Source: Erwinia sorbitola
GTDB lineage: Bacteria > Pseudomonadota > Gammaproteobacteria > Enterobacterales > Enterobacteriaceae
Reading direction: 5' to 3'
Assembly: GCF_009738185.1 (NCBI RefSeq)
Contig: NZ_CP046509.1
Location: 3,041,501-3,105,500, forward strand
DNA length: 64,000 nucleotides
Below, one piece after another: positions 26,701-35,230 of the stretch (its first letter is position 1; each line of letters starts with the position of its first letter). A model generated the notes under the pieces. The model did no database searches. It was not told the DNA's origin and saw nothing but the letters and a program-made list of their open reading frames with translations. The position numbers and the translations under genes were made by a program.

Positions 26701-26860
26701 TATACCCCTCACGCAGTCAGTATTCTGGGGGACGCTTGCTTATACCCTGATTGGCGGAACATTCTGCGGAACTATTATGACACTGGTGTTTTTGCCTGCT
26801 ATGTATGCGATTTGGTTTAAAATTCGCCCGAACAGCACACTCAGTGAGCAACGCGGTTAA
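23780..26860 (+). CDS. RND efflux pump, inner-membrane permease
   Basis: A 1026-residue proton-driven exporter with the usual duplicated plan: TM1, a large periplasmic loop, TM2-6, then TM7, loop, TM8-12. The TM4 proton relay Asp pair is in GLLVDDAIIAIEMM. Features such as GRAEDPPFTVKQ place it in the large HAE1-like group, apart from AcrB. The start is inside the adaptor gene, so the two are cotranslated. It sits between ybjP and artP, where E. coli has nothing, in AT-richer DNA. Confidence 0.94.
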   Translation: MSNYKFNLSALAVREKSITLFLIIIISISGAIAYLKLGRAEDPPFTVKQLTVITAWPGATADEMQNQVADPLEKRMQELSWYDRTETYTRPGLAFTTVSLKDSTPPAEVPEQFYQARKKISDESHKLPAGIIGPMVNDEYSDVTFALFALKAKGEPQRQLVQEAEKLRQQFLHVPGVKKVDIIGEQTEHIFISFSFERLATLGVTPQQIFSALHDQNALTPAGSIDTSGPYIFIRLDGAFDKLDKIRETPVVVEGKTLKLTDVATVERGYEDPATFMVRSNGEPALLLGIIMRDGWNGLDLGKALDLETQKINHRLPLGMALTKITDQSVNIRSAVDEFMMKFFVALLVVIGVCFLSMGLRVGIIVAAAVPLTLAVVFIVMGATGKNLDRITLGSLIIALGLLVDDAIIAIEMMVVKMDEGYSRIKASACAWSLTAAPMLSGTLITAIGFMPNAFAESTAGEYTSNMFWIVGVALIASWIVAVVFTPYLGVALLPDRQKTKQGRDSIYSSKNYNKFRKLLISIITRKWLVVFLVTGSLLLAALGMGLVKKQFFPISDRPEVLVEIQMPYGTSIRETSATVKAVENWLNDQKEAQVITSYIGQGPPRFYLAMSPELPDPSFAKMVILTENAEAREELKYRLRQAISDGRTPAAKVHVTQLVFGPYSPYPVAYRIMGPEPKILRQIATKVEKVMHNNPSMRTVNMDWGSKVPTLHFSLDQDRLQALGLTTASVSQQLQFLLSGLPVTEVRQDNRTVQVTGRARDDTGTNLKKISAFTLQGSSGQKIPLSQIGKIEVLMEEPIQRRRDRIPTLTVRGDVAEGIQPPDISKVIMRDLQPIIAELPADYRIEQAGSIEESEKSSDAMLPLFPIMIALTLLIIILQVRSIAAMIMVFATCPLGLIGVVPTLLIFQQPFGISALGGLIALAGILMRNTLILIGQIHHNERAGLDPFNAVIEATIQRARPVLLTALAAILAFIPLTQSVFWGTLAYTLIGGTFCGTIMTLVFLPAMYAIWFKIRPNSTLSEQRG

Positions 26861-27107
26861 TCTCCTGCCGGTACATCTGGTGCGCCTGCAAAGGCGCACT
26901 AAATAGTGTTCAACTTCTACAATACGATCTCACCCACACATTTGCATAACGGTGAAGCAACATTGAGGTGAAAACCGTTACATCACGCTATGTTGTGCTA
27001 CTATTCAATCACCCTGCCCGCATAAATAAATTTTAACGCACAATGATTGCATAACTATGCTGTCGACGTTAAGATTTGCGGCATCAATTGCTATTCACTT
27101 TTTGCGC

Positions 27108-27836
27108 ATGAGTATTCAACTAAACGGTATTAACTGCTACTACGGTGCCCATCAGGCGCTTTTTGACATTCAGCTGGCTTGCCCTCAGGGCGAGACGCTG
27201 GTATTGCTGGGGCCTAGCGGTGCCGGGAAGAGCTCACTGCTGCGCGTGTTAAACCTGCTTGAGATGCCGCGCTCCGGTACGCTTGAAATTGCAGGCAACC
27301 GCTTTGACTTCACTAAACCCCCTACGGACGGCGCGATACGCGAGCTGCGTCAAAACGTCGGTATGGTGTTTCAGCAGTACAATCTTTGGCCGCACCTGAC
27401 TGTCGTTCAGAACCTGATCGAAGCTCCCTGCCGCGTGCTGGGTTTAAGCAAAGCGCTGGCCCATGAACGGGCAGCAAAATTGCTCGATCGCCTGCGTCTG
27501 ACGACCTTTGCCGACCGTTACCCTCTGCACCTGTCCGGTGGACAGCAGCAGCGTGTGGCTATTGCCCGCGCGCTGATGATGGAACCGGCTGTTCTGCTGT
27601 TTGACGAACCTACCGCCGCACTGGATCCGGAGATTACCGCCCAGATCGTCAGTATCATTCGTGAGCTGGCGCAGACCAATATCACCCAGGTTATCGTCAC
27701 CCATGAGGTGGAAGTGGCACGTAAAACTGCCAGCCGCGTGGTGTATATGGAAAACGGTTATATCGTCGAACAGGGTGATGCCAGCCGCTTTACACAGCCG
27801 CAAACCGAGGCGTTTGCCCACTATCTTTCGCATTAA
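27108..27836 (+). CDS. artP: arginine ABC transporter ATPase ArtP
   Basis: ATPase of the ArtPQM arginine importer. The 242-residue product starts MSIQLNGINCYYG, exactly the E. coli length; an in-frame ATG at 27057 adds 17 unconserved residues. Walker A is GPSGAGKSS, the signature LSGGQQQRV and Walker B VLLFDEPTAALD. First gene of artPIQM; artI follows after 15 bases. No strong ribosome site is visible before the ATG. Confidence 0.96.
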   Translation: MSIQLNGINCYYGAHQALFDIQLACPQGETLVLLGPSGAGKSSLLRVLNLLEMPRSGTLEIAGNRFDFTKPPTDGAIRELRQNVGMVFQQYNLWPHLTVVQNLIEAPCRVLGLSKALAHERAAKLLDRLRLTTFADRYPLHLSGGQQQRVAIARALMMEPAVLLFDEPTAALDPEITAQIVSIIRELAQTNITQVIVTHEVEVARKTASRVVYMENGYIVEQGDASRFTQPQTEAFAHYLSH

Positions 27837-27851
27837 TTGCAGGACATAACG

Positions 27852-28583
27852 ATGAAAAAAGTTGTCATTGCCGCACTGTTAGCCGGTTTCAGCCTGAGTG
27901 CCAGCGCCGCTCAGACCCTTCGTTTTGCCACTGAGGCGTCATACCCTCCTTTTGAATTCGTGGATTCTAATAATAAGATCCAGGGATTTGATGTCGATCT
28001 GGCCAATGCCCTGTGCCGGGAAATTGGTGCCGAATGCACCTTTACCAATCAGGCATTTGACAGCCTGATCCCCAGCCTCAAATTCCGCCGTTTCGATGCG
28101 GTGATGGCAGGAATGGATATTACGCCAGAACGTGAAAAGCAGGTGCTGTTTACCAAAGCCTACTACGACAACTCTGCGCTATTTATTGCCCAGAAAGACA
28201 AAGTTGCCAACGTTGAAGCGCTGAAGGGGAAACGTGTTGGCGTACAGAACGGAACCACTCATCAGAAATATCTGGGTGAAAAACTGTCTGGAATCAACGT
28301 CGTGCCTTACGACAGCTATCAGAATGCGATCCTTGACCTGAAAAATGGCCGTATCGATGCCGTCTTTGGTGACACTGCGGTGGTTAATGAATGGCTGAAG
28401 CAGAATCCTAACCTGACCCCGGTCGGTGAGAAAGTGACCGACAAAGCCTATTTTGGTACCGGCCTCGGCATCGCAGTTCGCCAGGGCAATACCGAGCTTC
28501 AGGGCAAATTCAACGCGGCGCTGGACAAGGTGAAAGCCAACGGCACCTATAAAACTATTTACAGCAAGTGGTTTCAGCAGTAA
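27852..28583 (+). CDS. artI: arginine ABC transporter substrate-binding protein ArtI
   Basis: Periplasmic binding protein of the ArtPIQM system. The 243-residue product has a signal peptide (MKKVVIAALLAGFSLSASA) and the SBP_bac_3 fold with SYPPFEF, GFDVDLA and GRIDAVFGD. The start at 27852 follows AGGAC and gives the E. coli length. It is about as similar in plan to artJ at 30110 as in E. coli, which has the same pair of paralogs. Confidence 0.96.
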   Translation: MKKVVIAALLAGFSLSASAAQTLRFATEASYPPFEFVDSNNKIQGFDVDLANALCREIGAECTFTNQAFDSLIPSLKFRRFDAVMAGMDITPEREKQVLFTKAYYDNSALFIAQKDKVANVEALKGKRVGVQNGTTHQKYLGEKLSGINVVPYDSYQNAILDLKNGRIDAVFGDTAVVNEWLKQNPNLTPVGEKVTDKAYFGTGLGIAVRQGNTELQGKFNAALDKVKANGTYKTIYSKWFQQ

Positions 28584-28586
28584 TTA

Positions 28587-29303
28587 ATGGACGAACTTTA
28601 TACTCTTGCCAGCGCCGCCGGGATGACCGTCGGCCTGGCCGTTTGTGCACTAATCGCCGGTTTGATACTGGCGATGATTTTTGCCGTCTGGGAATCTGCA
28701 CGCTGGCGCCCCCTGGCCTGGCTCGGAACCGGGCTGGTGATGCTGTTCCGCGGGCTGCCGGAAATCCTTGTGGTACTGTTTATCTACTTTGGTGCCTCGC
28801 AGCTGCTGCTGACGCTTTCAGACGGCTTCACCCTTAATCTGGGTTTTGCGCAGATACCCATTCAGGTCGCCATTGAGAATTTCGACGTCAGTCCATTCCT
28901 TTGCGGAGTCATTGCGCTGGCTATCCTCTACTCCTCTTATGCCTCACAAACACTGCGCGGTGCGCTAAAAGCGGTGCCCCTGGGGCAGTGGGAGTCCGGA
29001 CAGGCGCTGGGGATGAAAAAGACCGCTATTTTCTTCCGCCTGATTATGCCGCAGATGTGGCGTCATGCCCTGCCGGGGCTTGGCAACCAGTGGCTGGTGC
29101 TGCTGAAGGATACGGCGCTGGTGTCACTCATTAGCGTGAACGATATTATGCTACAGACCAAGAGCATTGCCACTCGCACCCAGGAACCCTTTACCTGGTA
29201 TATGATTGCCGCAGCGATTTACCTGCTGATTACCCTGTTCAGCCAGGCGATCCTTAAGCGTATCGAGCTGCGTACAACGCGTTTTGAGCGGGGAGAGAGC
29301 TGA
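28587..29303 (+). CDS. artQ: arginine ABC transporter permease ArtQ
   Basis: An integral membrane permease of 238 residues with about five helices and the EAA-type loop (GALKAVPLGQWESGQALGMKK). It follows artI after 3 bases and overlaps artM by one base. Confidence 0.96.
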   Translation: MDELYTLASAAGMTVGLAVCALIAGLILAMIFAVWESARWRPLAWLGTGLVMLFRGLPEILVVLFIYFGASQLLLTLSDGFTLNLGFAQIPIQVAIENFDVSPFLCGVIALAILYSSYASQTLRGALKAVPLGQWESGQALGMKKTAIFFRLIMPQMWRHALPGLGNQWLVLLKDTALVSLISVNDIMLQTKSIATRTQEPFTWYMIAAAIYLLITLFSQAILKRIELRTTRFERGES

Positions 29304-29971
29304 TGCTGAGTTATTTTCCCGAGCTGCTTAAAGGTCTGAATACCAGCCTGATGCTCACCGTAGCGTCACTGCTGCTGGCGCTGGTTCTGGCCGTGATATT
29401 CACCGTTATTCTCGCGCTGAAAGTCCCGGTGCTCAACCTGGTCACCCGCGCCTATATCACTCTGTTTACCGGCACCCCGCTGCTGGTGCAGATATTCCTG
29501 ATCTACTACGGCCCCGGCCAGTTCCCGGCGATTCAGAATATTCACTGGCTTTGGGCGCTTCTTTCCCAGCCCTGGCTTTGTGCGCTGCTGGCGCTGTCAC
29601 TGAACAGTGCCGCTTACACCACGCTGCTGTTCCACGGTGCGGTGCGCGCCATTCCTGACGGACAGTGGCAGGCCTGTGCGGCGCTGGGGATGAACCGCCG
29701 CGATCAGCTGCGAATTTTGCTGCCTTATGCATTTAAACGTGCGCTCTCATCTTATTCCAACGAAGTGGTGCTGGTGTTTAAAAGCACTTCGCTGGCCTAT
29801 ACCATCACCCTGATGGAAGTCATGGGCCATGGGCAGCTGCTGTACGGTCGTACCTATGATATTGGCGTGTTTGCCGCCGCTGGCGTCATCTATCTTTGCG
29901 TTAACGGGATACTGACCCTGATGATGCGCTTGATTGAGCGTCGCGCTCTGGCGTTTGAACAGCGTAACTGA
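29303..29971 (+). CDS. artM: arginine ABC transporter permease ArtM
   Basis: Second permease of the importer, 222 residues, with the EAA loop GAVRAIPDGQWQACAALGMNR. It starts on the last base of the artQ stop (TGATG), so the two permeases are probably made in equal amounts. Confidence 0.96.
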   Translation: MLSYFPELLKGLNTSLMLTVASLLLALVLAVIFTVILALKVPVLNLVTRAYITLFTGTPLLVQIFLIYYGPGQFPAIQNIHWLWALLSQPWLCALLALSLNSAAYTTLLFHGAVRAIPDGQWQACAALGMNRRDQLRILLPYAFKRALSSYSNEVVLVFKSTSLAYTITLMEVMGHGQLLYGRTYDIGVFAAAGVIYLCVNGILTLMMRLIERRALAFEQRN

Positions 29972-29977
29972 TGCCTG

Positions 29978-30013
29978 CCGATGCCAGATCCCGCCCAGCG
30001 GCTCTGGCATCGG
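29978..30013 (+). terminator. hairpin after artM
   Basis: Perfect 11-bp stem CCGATGCCAGA / TCTGGCATCGG with a 14-base loop and no T-tract. More likely an attenuating or mRNA-stabilising hairpin separating artPIQM from artJ than a full terminator. Confidence 0.5.
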
Positions 30014-30109
30014 TGAAGAAAACACCTTCGTGGCCCTTTAATCAGCGGATAACTAACGGCATCCGTCATCGATACTGGTCAGGACAATGAGACCGCAAGG
30101 AAAAAACAG

Positions 30110-30841
30110 ATGAAAAAAATCGTTCTGGCAGCACTGCTGGCCAGCGTAGCCTTTGGAACCCAGGCCGCAGACAAGATTCGTTTTGCCTCCTCAGCGACCT
30201 ACCCTCCTTTTGAATCCCTGAACAGTGATAATCAGATTGTCGGTTTTGATATCGATCTGGCTAAAGCCCTGTGTAAGCAGATGAAGGCGGAGTGCAGCTT
30301 CACCAATAATCCTTTTGACAGCCTGGTACCGGCGCTCAAATTCCGCCGCTATGACGCGGTGATCTCCGGTATGGATATTACCGAAGAGCGCCAGAAGCAG
30401 GTCAGCTTTACTCAGCCCTACTACGCTAACTCAGCGATTATCATTGCGCAAAAAGGCAAATTCACCAGCCTGGAGCAGATGAAAGGGAAACGTATCGGTA
30501 GCGAAAACGGCACCACGCACCAGAAATATCTGCATGATAAGCATCCTGACGTCACGGCCGTCGCCTACGACAGCTATCAGAACGCAATTCTTGACCTGAA
30601 GAATAACCGTCTGGATGGCATCCTGGGGGATACGGCGGTGGTCGGCGCATGGCTTAAGAGCAACCCTAACCTCAGCGCCGTAGGTCAACATATCACTGAC
30701 AGCAGCTATTTTGGCACCGGACTGGGTATTGCCGTGCGTAAAGATAATGAAGCGCTGCTGAATAAGTTAAACAGTGCGCTGGAGGCCCTGAAAGCTGACG
30801 GCACCATTGAGAAACTCAACAAGCAGTGGTTCCCTGAGTAA
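30110..30841 (+). CDS. artJ: arginine-binding periplasmic protein ArtJ
   Basis: Arginine-specific binding protein that feeds ArtPQM. The 243-residue product has a signal peptide (to FGTQAA) and the same fold as ArtI (TYPPFES, GFDIDLAKALC, DGILGDTAVV). It is preceded by AAGGAA and has a 138-bp gap with a hairpin before it, so it likely has its own promoter, as in E. coli. Confidence 0.96.
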   Translation: MKKIVLAALLASVAFGTQAADKIRFASSATYPPFESLNSDNQIVGFDIDLAKALCKQMKAECSFTNNPFDSLVPALKFRRYDAVISGMDITEERQKQVSFTQPYYANSAIIIAQKGKFTSLEQMKGKRIGSENGTTHQKYLHDKHPDVTAVAYDSYQNAILDLKNNRLDGILGDTAVVGAWLKSNPNLSAVGQHITDSSYFGTGLGIAVRKDNEALLNKLNSALEALKADGTIEKLNKQWFPE

Positions 30842-30851
30842 TTCCGCTAAA

Positions 30852-30873
30852 AGGGCGCGGCATGCCACGCCCT
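30852..30873. terminator. hairpin between artJ and rlmC
   Basis: Interrupted stem AGGGCG...CGCCCT around GGCATGCC. No long T-run. It sits between converging genes. Confidence 0.4.
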
Positions 30874-30911
30874 GATCATTCAGAGGCTAATGCGGGCATA
30901 GCTGGCCCGCT

Positions 30912-32039
30912 TTACACCCGCTGCAACAGCGTCAGCACTTCATAATGTGCGGTGTGCGGAAACATATCAAATAGCTGTACGCGAACAATCCGGTAAGATT
31001 GCAGACGACCAATATCGCTGGCCATGGTTTCTGCATTGCAGCTGGAGTAGAGGATCCAGGGCGGTGCCATCTTTTCCAGATAAGCACAAAGCTCCGCGCC
31101 AATTCCCCGGCGTGGTGGATTCACCAGCACCAGCTCGGGTACGCTCCCTTCTCCGGTGGCAAAAGCGGTTGAGTCCAGTGCTGCAAAACTCACCTTTTTC
31201 AACCCCATTCGTTCGGCAGAGCGCTGCGCACAGGCAATCGCCTGCTGGCTGATCTCAATTCCGGTCAGCTGCATCTCAGGCGTGGCGCAGTGCAGACCAA
31301 ACCCTCCGACCCCGCAGAACAGATCCCACATGGCGCTAACCTGTAACTCTTTGACCCATTCACGCGCCGTGGCATACAGCCCGGCAGCCACCTGTGGATT
31401 TGTCTGGAAAAAGCTTTTCGGCAGCACCGACAGCGGCACGTCGTTTAACTGTTCGGCAAGCACCTGATTATCGGTGAGCGGGATCTCTTCTTCCCCTTCA
31501 ATAATCGCCATCGCCACCGGCTGAATATTGGCAGAAACTACCGCCAGCTGCGGCAGTGCGCGCTGAAGTTCAGGCAGTGCGGCACGCAACTGCGCCACTT
31601 TTGTTGTTGAGCGCAAAACGAAACGCAGCATCAGCTGCCCGTTATGCTGGCTTTCGGTTAACAGAATATACTTCAGCTCACCGCGACGGCGTGCAACGTT
31701 ATAGGGCGTCAGCCCGGCACGGGCAATAAAGGGACGCAGCTGCGCAAACACCGCTGCAAAACTGTCAGGATAAAGCGGACAGTCACTCAGATCGACCGGC
31801 GTACCATCACGATGCAGCATTCCCAACAGCGGGCGCTCAACGCTGCCACTGACAACCATTTTGGCTTTGTTTCGAAATTTTTGCGGCTGCGAGAGCACTG
31901 GCGGAAGCCACTGCCCTACCGGATGAGATTCCAGTAACTGCTGTAAATGAGACTGCTTTTGGGAAACTTGCTGAATATACGGCGTTTCCAGCCACTGGCA
32001 GGAACGGCAACGCCCGGCGTCATAAAGCGCGCAATGCAT
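30912..32039 (-). CDS. rlmC: 23S rRNA m5U747 methyltransferase RlmC
   Basis: A SAM-dependent methyltransferase that methylates U747 of 23S rRNA (formerly RumB). The 375-residue product has N-terminal iron-sulfur cysteines (C3, C11, C14), the SAM motif DLFCGVGGFGL, the NPPRRG motif and the catalytic Cys in YSSCNAETM. It has the usual E. coli position downstream of ybjO. Confidence 0.97.
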   Translation of the reverse strand: MHCALYDAGRCRSCQWLETPYIQQVSQKQSHLQQLLESHPVGQWLPPVLSQPQKFRNKAKMVVSGSVERPLLGMLHRDGTPVDLSDCPLYPDSFAAVFAQLRPFIARAGLTPYNVARRRGELKYILLTESQHNGQLMLRFVLRSTTKVAQLRAALPELQRALPQLAVVSANIQPVAMAIIEGEEEIPLTDNQVLAEQLNDVPLSVLPKSFFQTNPQVAAGLYATAREWVKELQVSAMWDLFCGVGGFGLHCATPEMQLTGIEISQQAIACAQRSAERMGLKKVSFAALDSTAFATGEGSVPELVLVNPPRRGIGAELCAYLEKMAPPWILYSSCNAETMASDIGRLQSYRIVRVQLFDMFPHTAHYEVLTLLQRV

Positions 32040-32094
32040 GATTAAAGCCTGGTTTGGGTAGCGAAATGCAGTCAGTCAGTATAGCAGTGGAGGA

Positions 32095-32568
32095 TTAACG
32101 ATAAAACTGCCGACTGTTTTTTGGTGCGAATAGCAGCAAAATCACCAATACATCAGGAAGCTTCTGTAACAAAAGTGACGATACGACCTGACTATCACTC
32201 CCATTGCTGATACTGAAAATCTCCGGATAAACCCATCCCATTGAGGCGACAAACATATAGATCAGAACCAGCAGCTGCGCCGCCAGGTACCCCCAGCGTC
32301 CCCAGTTATGGCCACGCATCAGGGCAATAGCGCAGCGTAACTCGATAAAGAAAATCAGCTGGCTGGCAATAAATATCAGCGTGGAGTCCCACGCCTGCGC
32401 GCTGCGATGGACGAAATTCATCAATTCCGCCAACCCCAGTTCATTGACCAGCAACACAACGCCAAGGCAGCGAGTGGCAATAATAGCGATCCCGGCAATC
32501 CACACCGGCACCGGAATACTCTCCATGCCGCGGAACGGGGTTTTGTCCTCTCTCAACACCTCTGACAT
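32095..32568 (-). CDS. ybjO: YbjO family inner-membrane protein (DUF2593)
   Basis: A 157-residue membrane protein with about four helices (near residues 20-42, 62-82, 92-112, 135-150). It matches the YbjO family by sequence (LIFFIELRCAIAL, GRWGYLAAQ) and by its place before rlmC. Function unknown. A GGAGGAAGAG ribosome site precedes the ATG. In E. coli it follows potI directly; here a three-gene cassette separates them. Confidence 0.85.
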   Translation of the reverse strand: MSEVLREDKTPFRGMESIPVPVWIAGIAIIATRCLGVVLLVNELGLAELMNFVHRSAQAWDSTLIFIASQLIFFIELRCAIALMRGHNWGRWGYLAAQLLVLIYMFVASMGWVYPEIFSISNGSDSQVVSSLLLQKLPDVLVILLLFAPKNSRQFYR

Positions 32569-32950
32569 CTCTTCCTCCGCCCTGCTGCCGCTGCGCCCTG
32601 TGATGGTGCAACTGAACCATCATGGTGTCTCTCTGTTGCGCTGATAAGAATATTCCCACTGAGAACAGAAAAAAAGAGCCTTTTAATTTATCGCTGTAAA
32701 TAAATAATCTTTTTTTCACCTTTATCTGATAGCGGAAATAACCGGTGCTGCCCCGGCTTACGGGGAAGATTAATGACATTAATCAATACTGGCACGATAT
32801 CTGCAATACGAACCCGGTGGTTCAATGCTTATCGGCATCAGCTACGTTATTTTTAGCCCAGACTGGTCAATAATTCCACTATATGGAACGAAAAAACACT
32901 TATGGGCTATTTTGCATAACCTTTGGTCAATATCGGGGAGCAGGAACAAG
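32569..32950. other. ybjO / yjiH-like divergent control region
   Basis: A 382-bp gap between divergent genes. It is AT-rich around 32660-32720 and contains a perfect TTCCA-N5-TGGAA inverted repeat at 32874-32888. No other gene or RNA was recognised. Confidence 0.5.
32874..32888. promoter_or_regulatory. inverted repeat TTCCA-CTATA-TGGAA, possible operator
   Basis: A perfect 5-5-5 dyad 62 bases before the yjiH-like start codon, inside the likely promoter. The half sites resemble those of some IclR-family operators. No regulator gene is adjacent, so the factor is unknown. Confidence 0.4.
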
Positions 32951-33622
32951 ATGTCTGAAGATAAAATGACCCACCCGGGTGAAAAGTGGTCAGTCGGCGG
33001 CGGTGCCTGGCTGGCGTTAATATTAGCTATTCTGTTTTTTTCCGGCCTGTTGTTTAACGTTGAGGGTAAGGCCTGGCTGGGAGCATTTGATTTCACTACT
33101 CTGGGTGGCAGTTTCGGCACCATGAAAGACCCGGCCCATAATACCTTCGTCGGCGCTGGTGGCTTAAGTGCGAAAGCCGGTTTCCTGTTCGCGCTCTCGC
33201 TGGTACCTACCGTTATGCTGGCCCTCGGGCTGCTGGAGATCTTCACTCATTACGGCGCCATTCGTGCCGCGCATAAGTTACTTACCCCGTTATTACGACC
33301 GCTGTTAGGGATTCCCGGACGCACCGGCCTGGCGTTAATTACCGATTTACAAAGCACAGATGCCGGAGCGGCATTAACCAAAGAGCTGTACGACAACAAG
33401 CAGATCAGTAAAAAAGATGTGGTGATAATGGCCGCCTGGCAATATTCAGGTGCAGGTCTGATTAATAACTACTTCTCCATCGGCTCGGCGTTATTTGCCT
33501 CTCTGGCTACGCCGGTGCTGGTACCACTGGTACTGATGTTCATACTGAAATTTGTTGGCGGAGCTTTTGTGCGCCTCATGCTGAATACCGTTTATAAGCG
33601 AGATTTCCACCATGCAGAATAA
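32951..33622 (+). CDS. YjiH-like nucleoside-recognition (Gate) membrane protein
   Basis: A 223-residue membrane protein with several helices and the Gate-domain features GRTGLALITDLQSTDAGAA and WQYSGAGLINNYFSIG. It resembles E. coli YjiH, the first of the yjiH-yjiG pair. The ATG at 32951 follows GGAGCAGGAAC; a frame opening upstream to 32825 lacks a good ribosome site. It overlaps the next gene by 11 bases. It probably forms a two-part transporter or channel with that gene; the substrate is unknown. Confidence 0.75.
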   Translation: MSEDKMTHPGEKWSVGGGAWLALILAILFFSGLLFNVEGKAWLGAFDFTTLGGSFGTMKDPAHNTFVGAGGLSAKAGFLFALSLVPTVMLALGLLEIFTHYGAIRAAHKLLTPLLRPLLGIPGRTGLALITDLQSTDAGAALTKELYDNKQISKKDVVIMAAWQYSGAGLINNYFSIGSALFASLATPVLVPLVLMFILKFVGGAFVRLMLNTVYKRDFHHAE

Positions 33623-34085
33623 TCCTCAGGTTAGTGTCTCTAATAATCCGTTCGATATCTTTGTTATTGGCGCACGTAAAGGTTTTCATATTGCCATTCA
33701 CAACTTAATGCCAAACGTGGTGATGGCCTATGTGATTGCAGAAGTGCTCAACCTGCTTGGCGTGATGAAACTGATTGGTACCCTGTTTGCGCCCGTAATG
33801 GGACTGTTCGGCCTGCCCGGCGAGGCGGTAACGGTGCTGCTGACCGCGTGGCTCTCATCCTCTGCCGGTACCGGCGTTGCCATCAGCCTGCTGGCGAAAG
33901 GCGTACTGACCGGAGGTGACATCACCATTCTTGCTCCGGCGATCTTTTTGATGGGTTCTCAGTTACAGTATATGGGCCGCCTGCTTGGCGTCTCGGACGT
34001 GCCGAAAAAATACTGGCCACTGCTGATGCTGACCAGCATTATGAATGCGGTCATCGCCATGCTGGTCATGCGGATCTTTGCGTAA
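33612..34085 (+). CDS. yjiG: YjiG-like membrane protein (Gate family)
   Basis: A 157-residue membrane protein similar to E. coli YjiG (ARKGFHIAIHNLMPNVVMAYV, FGLPGEAVTVLLTA, LAPAIFLMGSQLQYMGRLLG). The start lies in the end of the previous gene, so translation is coupled. In E. coli the yjiH-yjiG pair is followed by iadA, an isoaspartyl dipeptidase; here it is followed by an M20 amidohydrolase, which points to uptake and hydrolysis of an amino-acid conjugate. Confidence 0.8.
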   Translation: MQNNPQVSVSNNPFDIFVIGARKGFHIAIHNLMPNVVMAYVIAEVLNLLGVMKLIGTLFAPVMGLFGLPGEAVTVLLTAWLSSSAGTGVAISLLAKGVLTGGDITILAPAIFLMGSQLQYMGRLLGVSDVPKKYWPLLMLTSIMNAVIAMLVMRIFA

Positions 34086-34109
34086 CAGAAGCTGAATGGA
34101 GTGTATAAC

Positions 34110-35213
34110 GTGTCAAAAGTGTTAGAACATTACCACTACCTGCATGAAATTCCGGAACTGGGTTTCCAGGAGTTCAAAACCTCAGCCTATATCAGTCAGC
34201 AGCTGAAAGCAGCGGGCTATGCGGTGCAGGATAATTTCAACGCCACCACGGGTATCGTAGCGGTGCTGGACAGCGGTATTCCCGGCCCGACGCTGGCACT
34301 GCGCGCTGATATGGATGCTCTGGGGCATATCATTAACGGTGTACCCTGTGCCCGCCATACCTGCGGCCACGACGGCCACTCCTCCGTAGTACTTACCGCC
34401 GCTCAGGAATTGATTGCTGAAAAAGCGGTTAAAAAAGGCCGTCTGAAGCTTATTTTCCAGCCTGCCGAAGAGCTGGGAACAGGTGCACTGGCAATGATTG
34501 CCGGTGGTGCGATTGATGATGTAGATATGATCCTTGGTTTTCATGTGCGTCCGGCAGAAGAGTGCGCGGTTGGCACGGCGATCCCTGCCGTTTATTACTC
34601 TGCATGCGTCACCGTGGAGGCTATTATACGCGGCCAGACCGCGCACGGCGCGCGCCCGCATCTTGGCATCAATGCGCTGGATGCCGCCGTCAGCGCAGTG
34701 CAGGCTGTGAACGCCATCCATATGGCACCGAACAGCGTCTGGAGCGCCAAAGCGACGCGTTTCCTCTGTGATGCCGGCGTGACCAATTCGATCCCTGATG
34801 AAGCTCGCGTGGTGTTCGATCTGCGCGCCGCTAAAAATGAAGATATGGTTGAGCTGCAAAGTCGCGTACAACGGGCGATTGAGCACAGCGTCGCCGCCTT
34901 TGGTGCACGGGCTGAAGTGCTGGTGCTGAAAGCGATGCCCGCTGCCGAAATTGACGAAGAAATGAGTGCGCTGATCTCCGACGCCATTGTCGAAGTACTG
35001 GGAAAAGATGCGTTAATGGAAACCCGCTCCACGCCGGGCAGCGAAGATTTCTTCCACTATCCGGTGCAGCGGCCGTCGGTCAAAGCAGGTTTTTGGGGGC
35101 TGGGCACCGGATTAGTTCCCGGCTTACATCATCCCGATATGCGCTTTGACCTGAATGCACTGCCGGTGGGAATTAAGATTTTTAAGGCGTGTGTGAAGAA
35201 GGTGCTGGGGTAA
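34110..35213 (+). CDS. M20-family amidohydrolase
   Basis: A cytoplasmic metal-dependent amidase of the hippurate hydrolase/N-acyl-amino-acid deacylase type. With GTG at 34110 it has 367 residues (VSKVLEHYHYLHEIPEL); GGAG sits eight bases upstream. A GTG at 34101 overlaps that ribosome site and is less likely. Metal and catalytic motifs are HEIPELGFQE, RADMDALG, HTCGHDGHSS, FQPAEELG, the HVRP turn and the terminal GLHHPD. It is the last gene of the yjiHG-like cassette. The true substrate (acyl, aryl or indole amide, or dipeptide) cannot be told. Confidence 0.88.
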   Translation: MSKVLEHYHYLHEIPELGFQEFKTSAYISQQLKAAGYAVQDNFNATTGIVAVLDSGIPGPTLALRADMDALGHIINGVPCARHTCGHDGHSSVVLTAAQELIAEKAVKKGRLKLIFQPAEELGTGALAMIAGGAIDDVDMILGFHVRPAEECAVGTAIPAVYYSACVTVEAIIRGQTAHGARPHLGINALDAAVSAVQAVNAIHMAPNSVWSAKATRFLCDAGVTNSIPDEARVVFDLRAAKNEDMVELQSRVQRAIEHSVAAFGARAEVLVLKAMPAAEIDEEMSALISDAIVEVLGKDALMETRSTPGSEDFFHYPVQRPSVKAGFWGLGTGLVPGLHHPDMRFDLNALPVGIKIFKACVKKVLG

Positions 35214-35230
35214 ATATCGCTGATAGAAAA

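Noticed and set aside
26990..27107. Possible ArgR boxes before artP (one ATTCA half site near 27004 and TGCATAACTATGC near 27050)
   Set aside because: Each has at most one good half and the pair spacing does not fit two adjacent ARG boxes.
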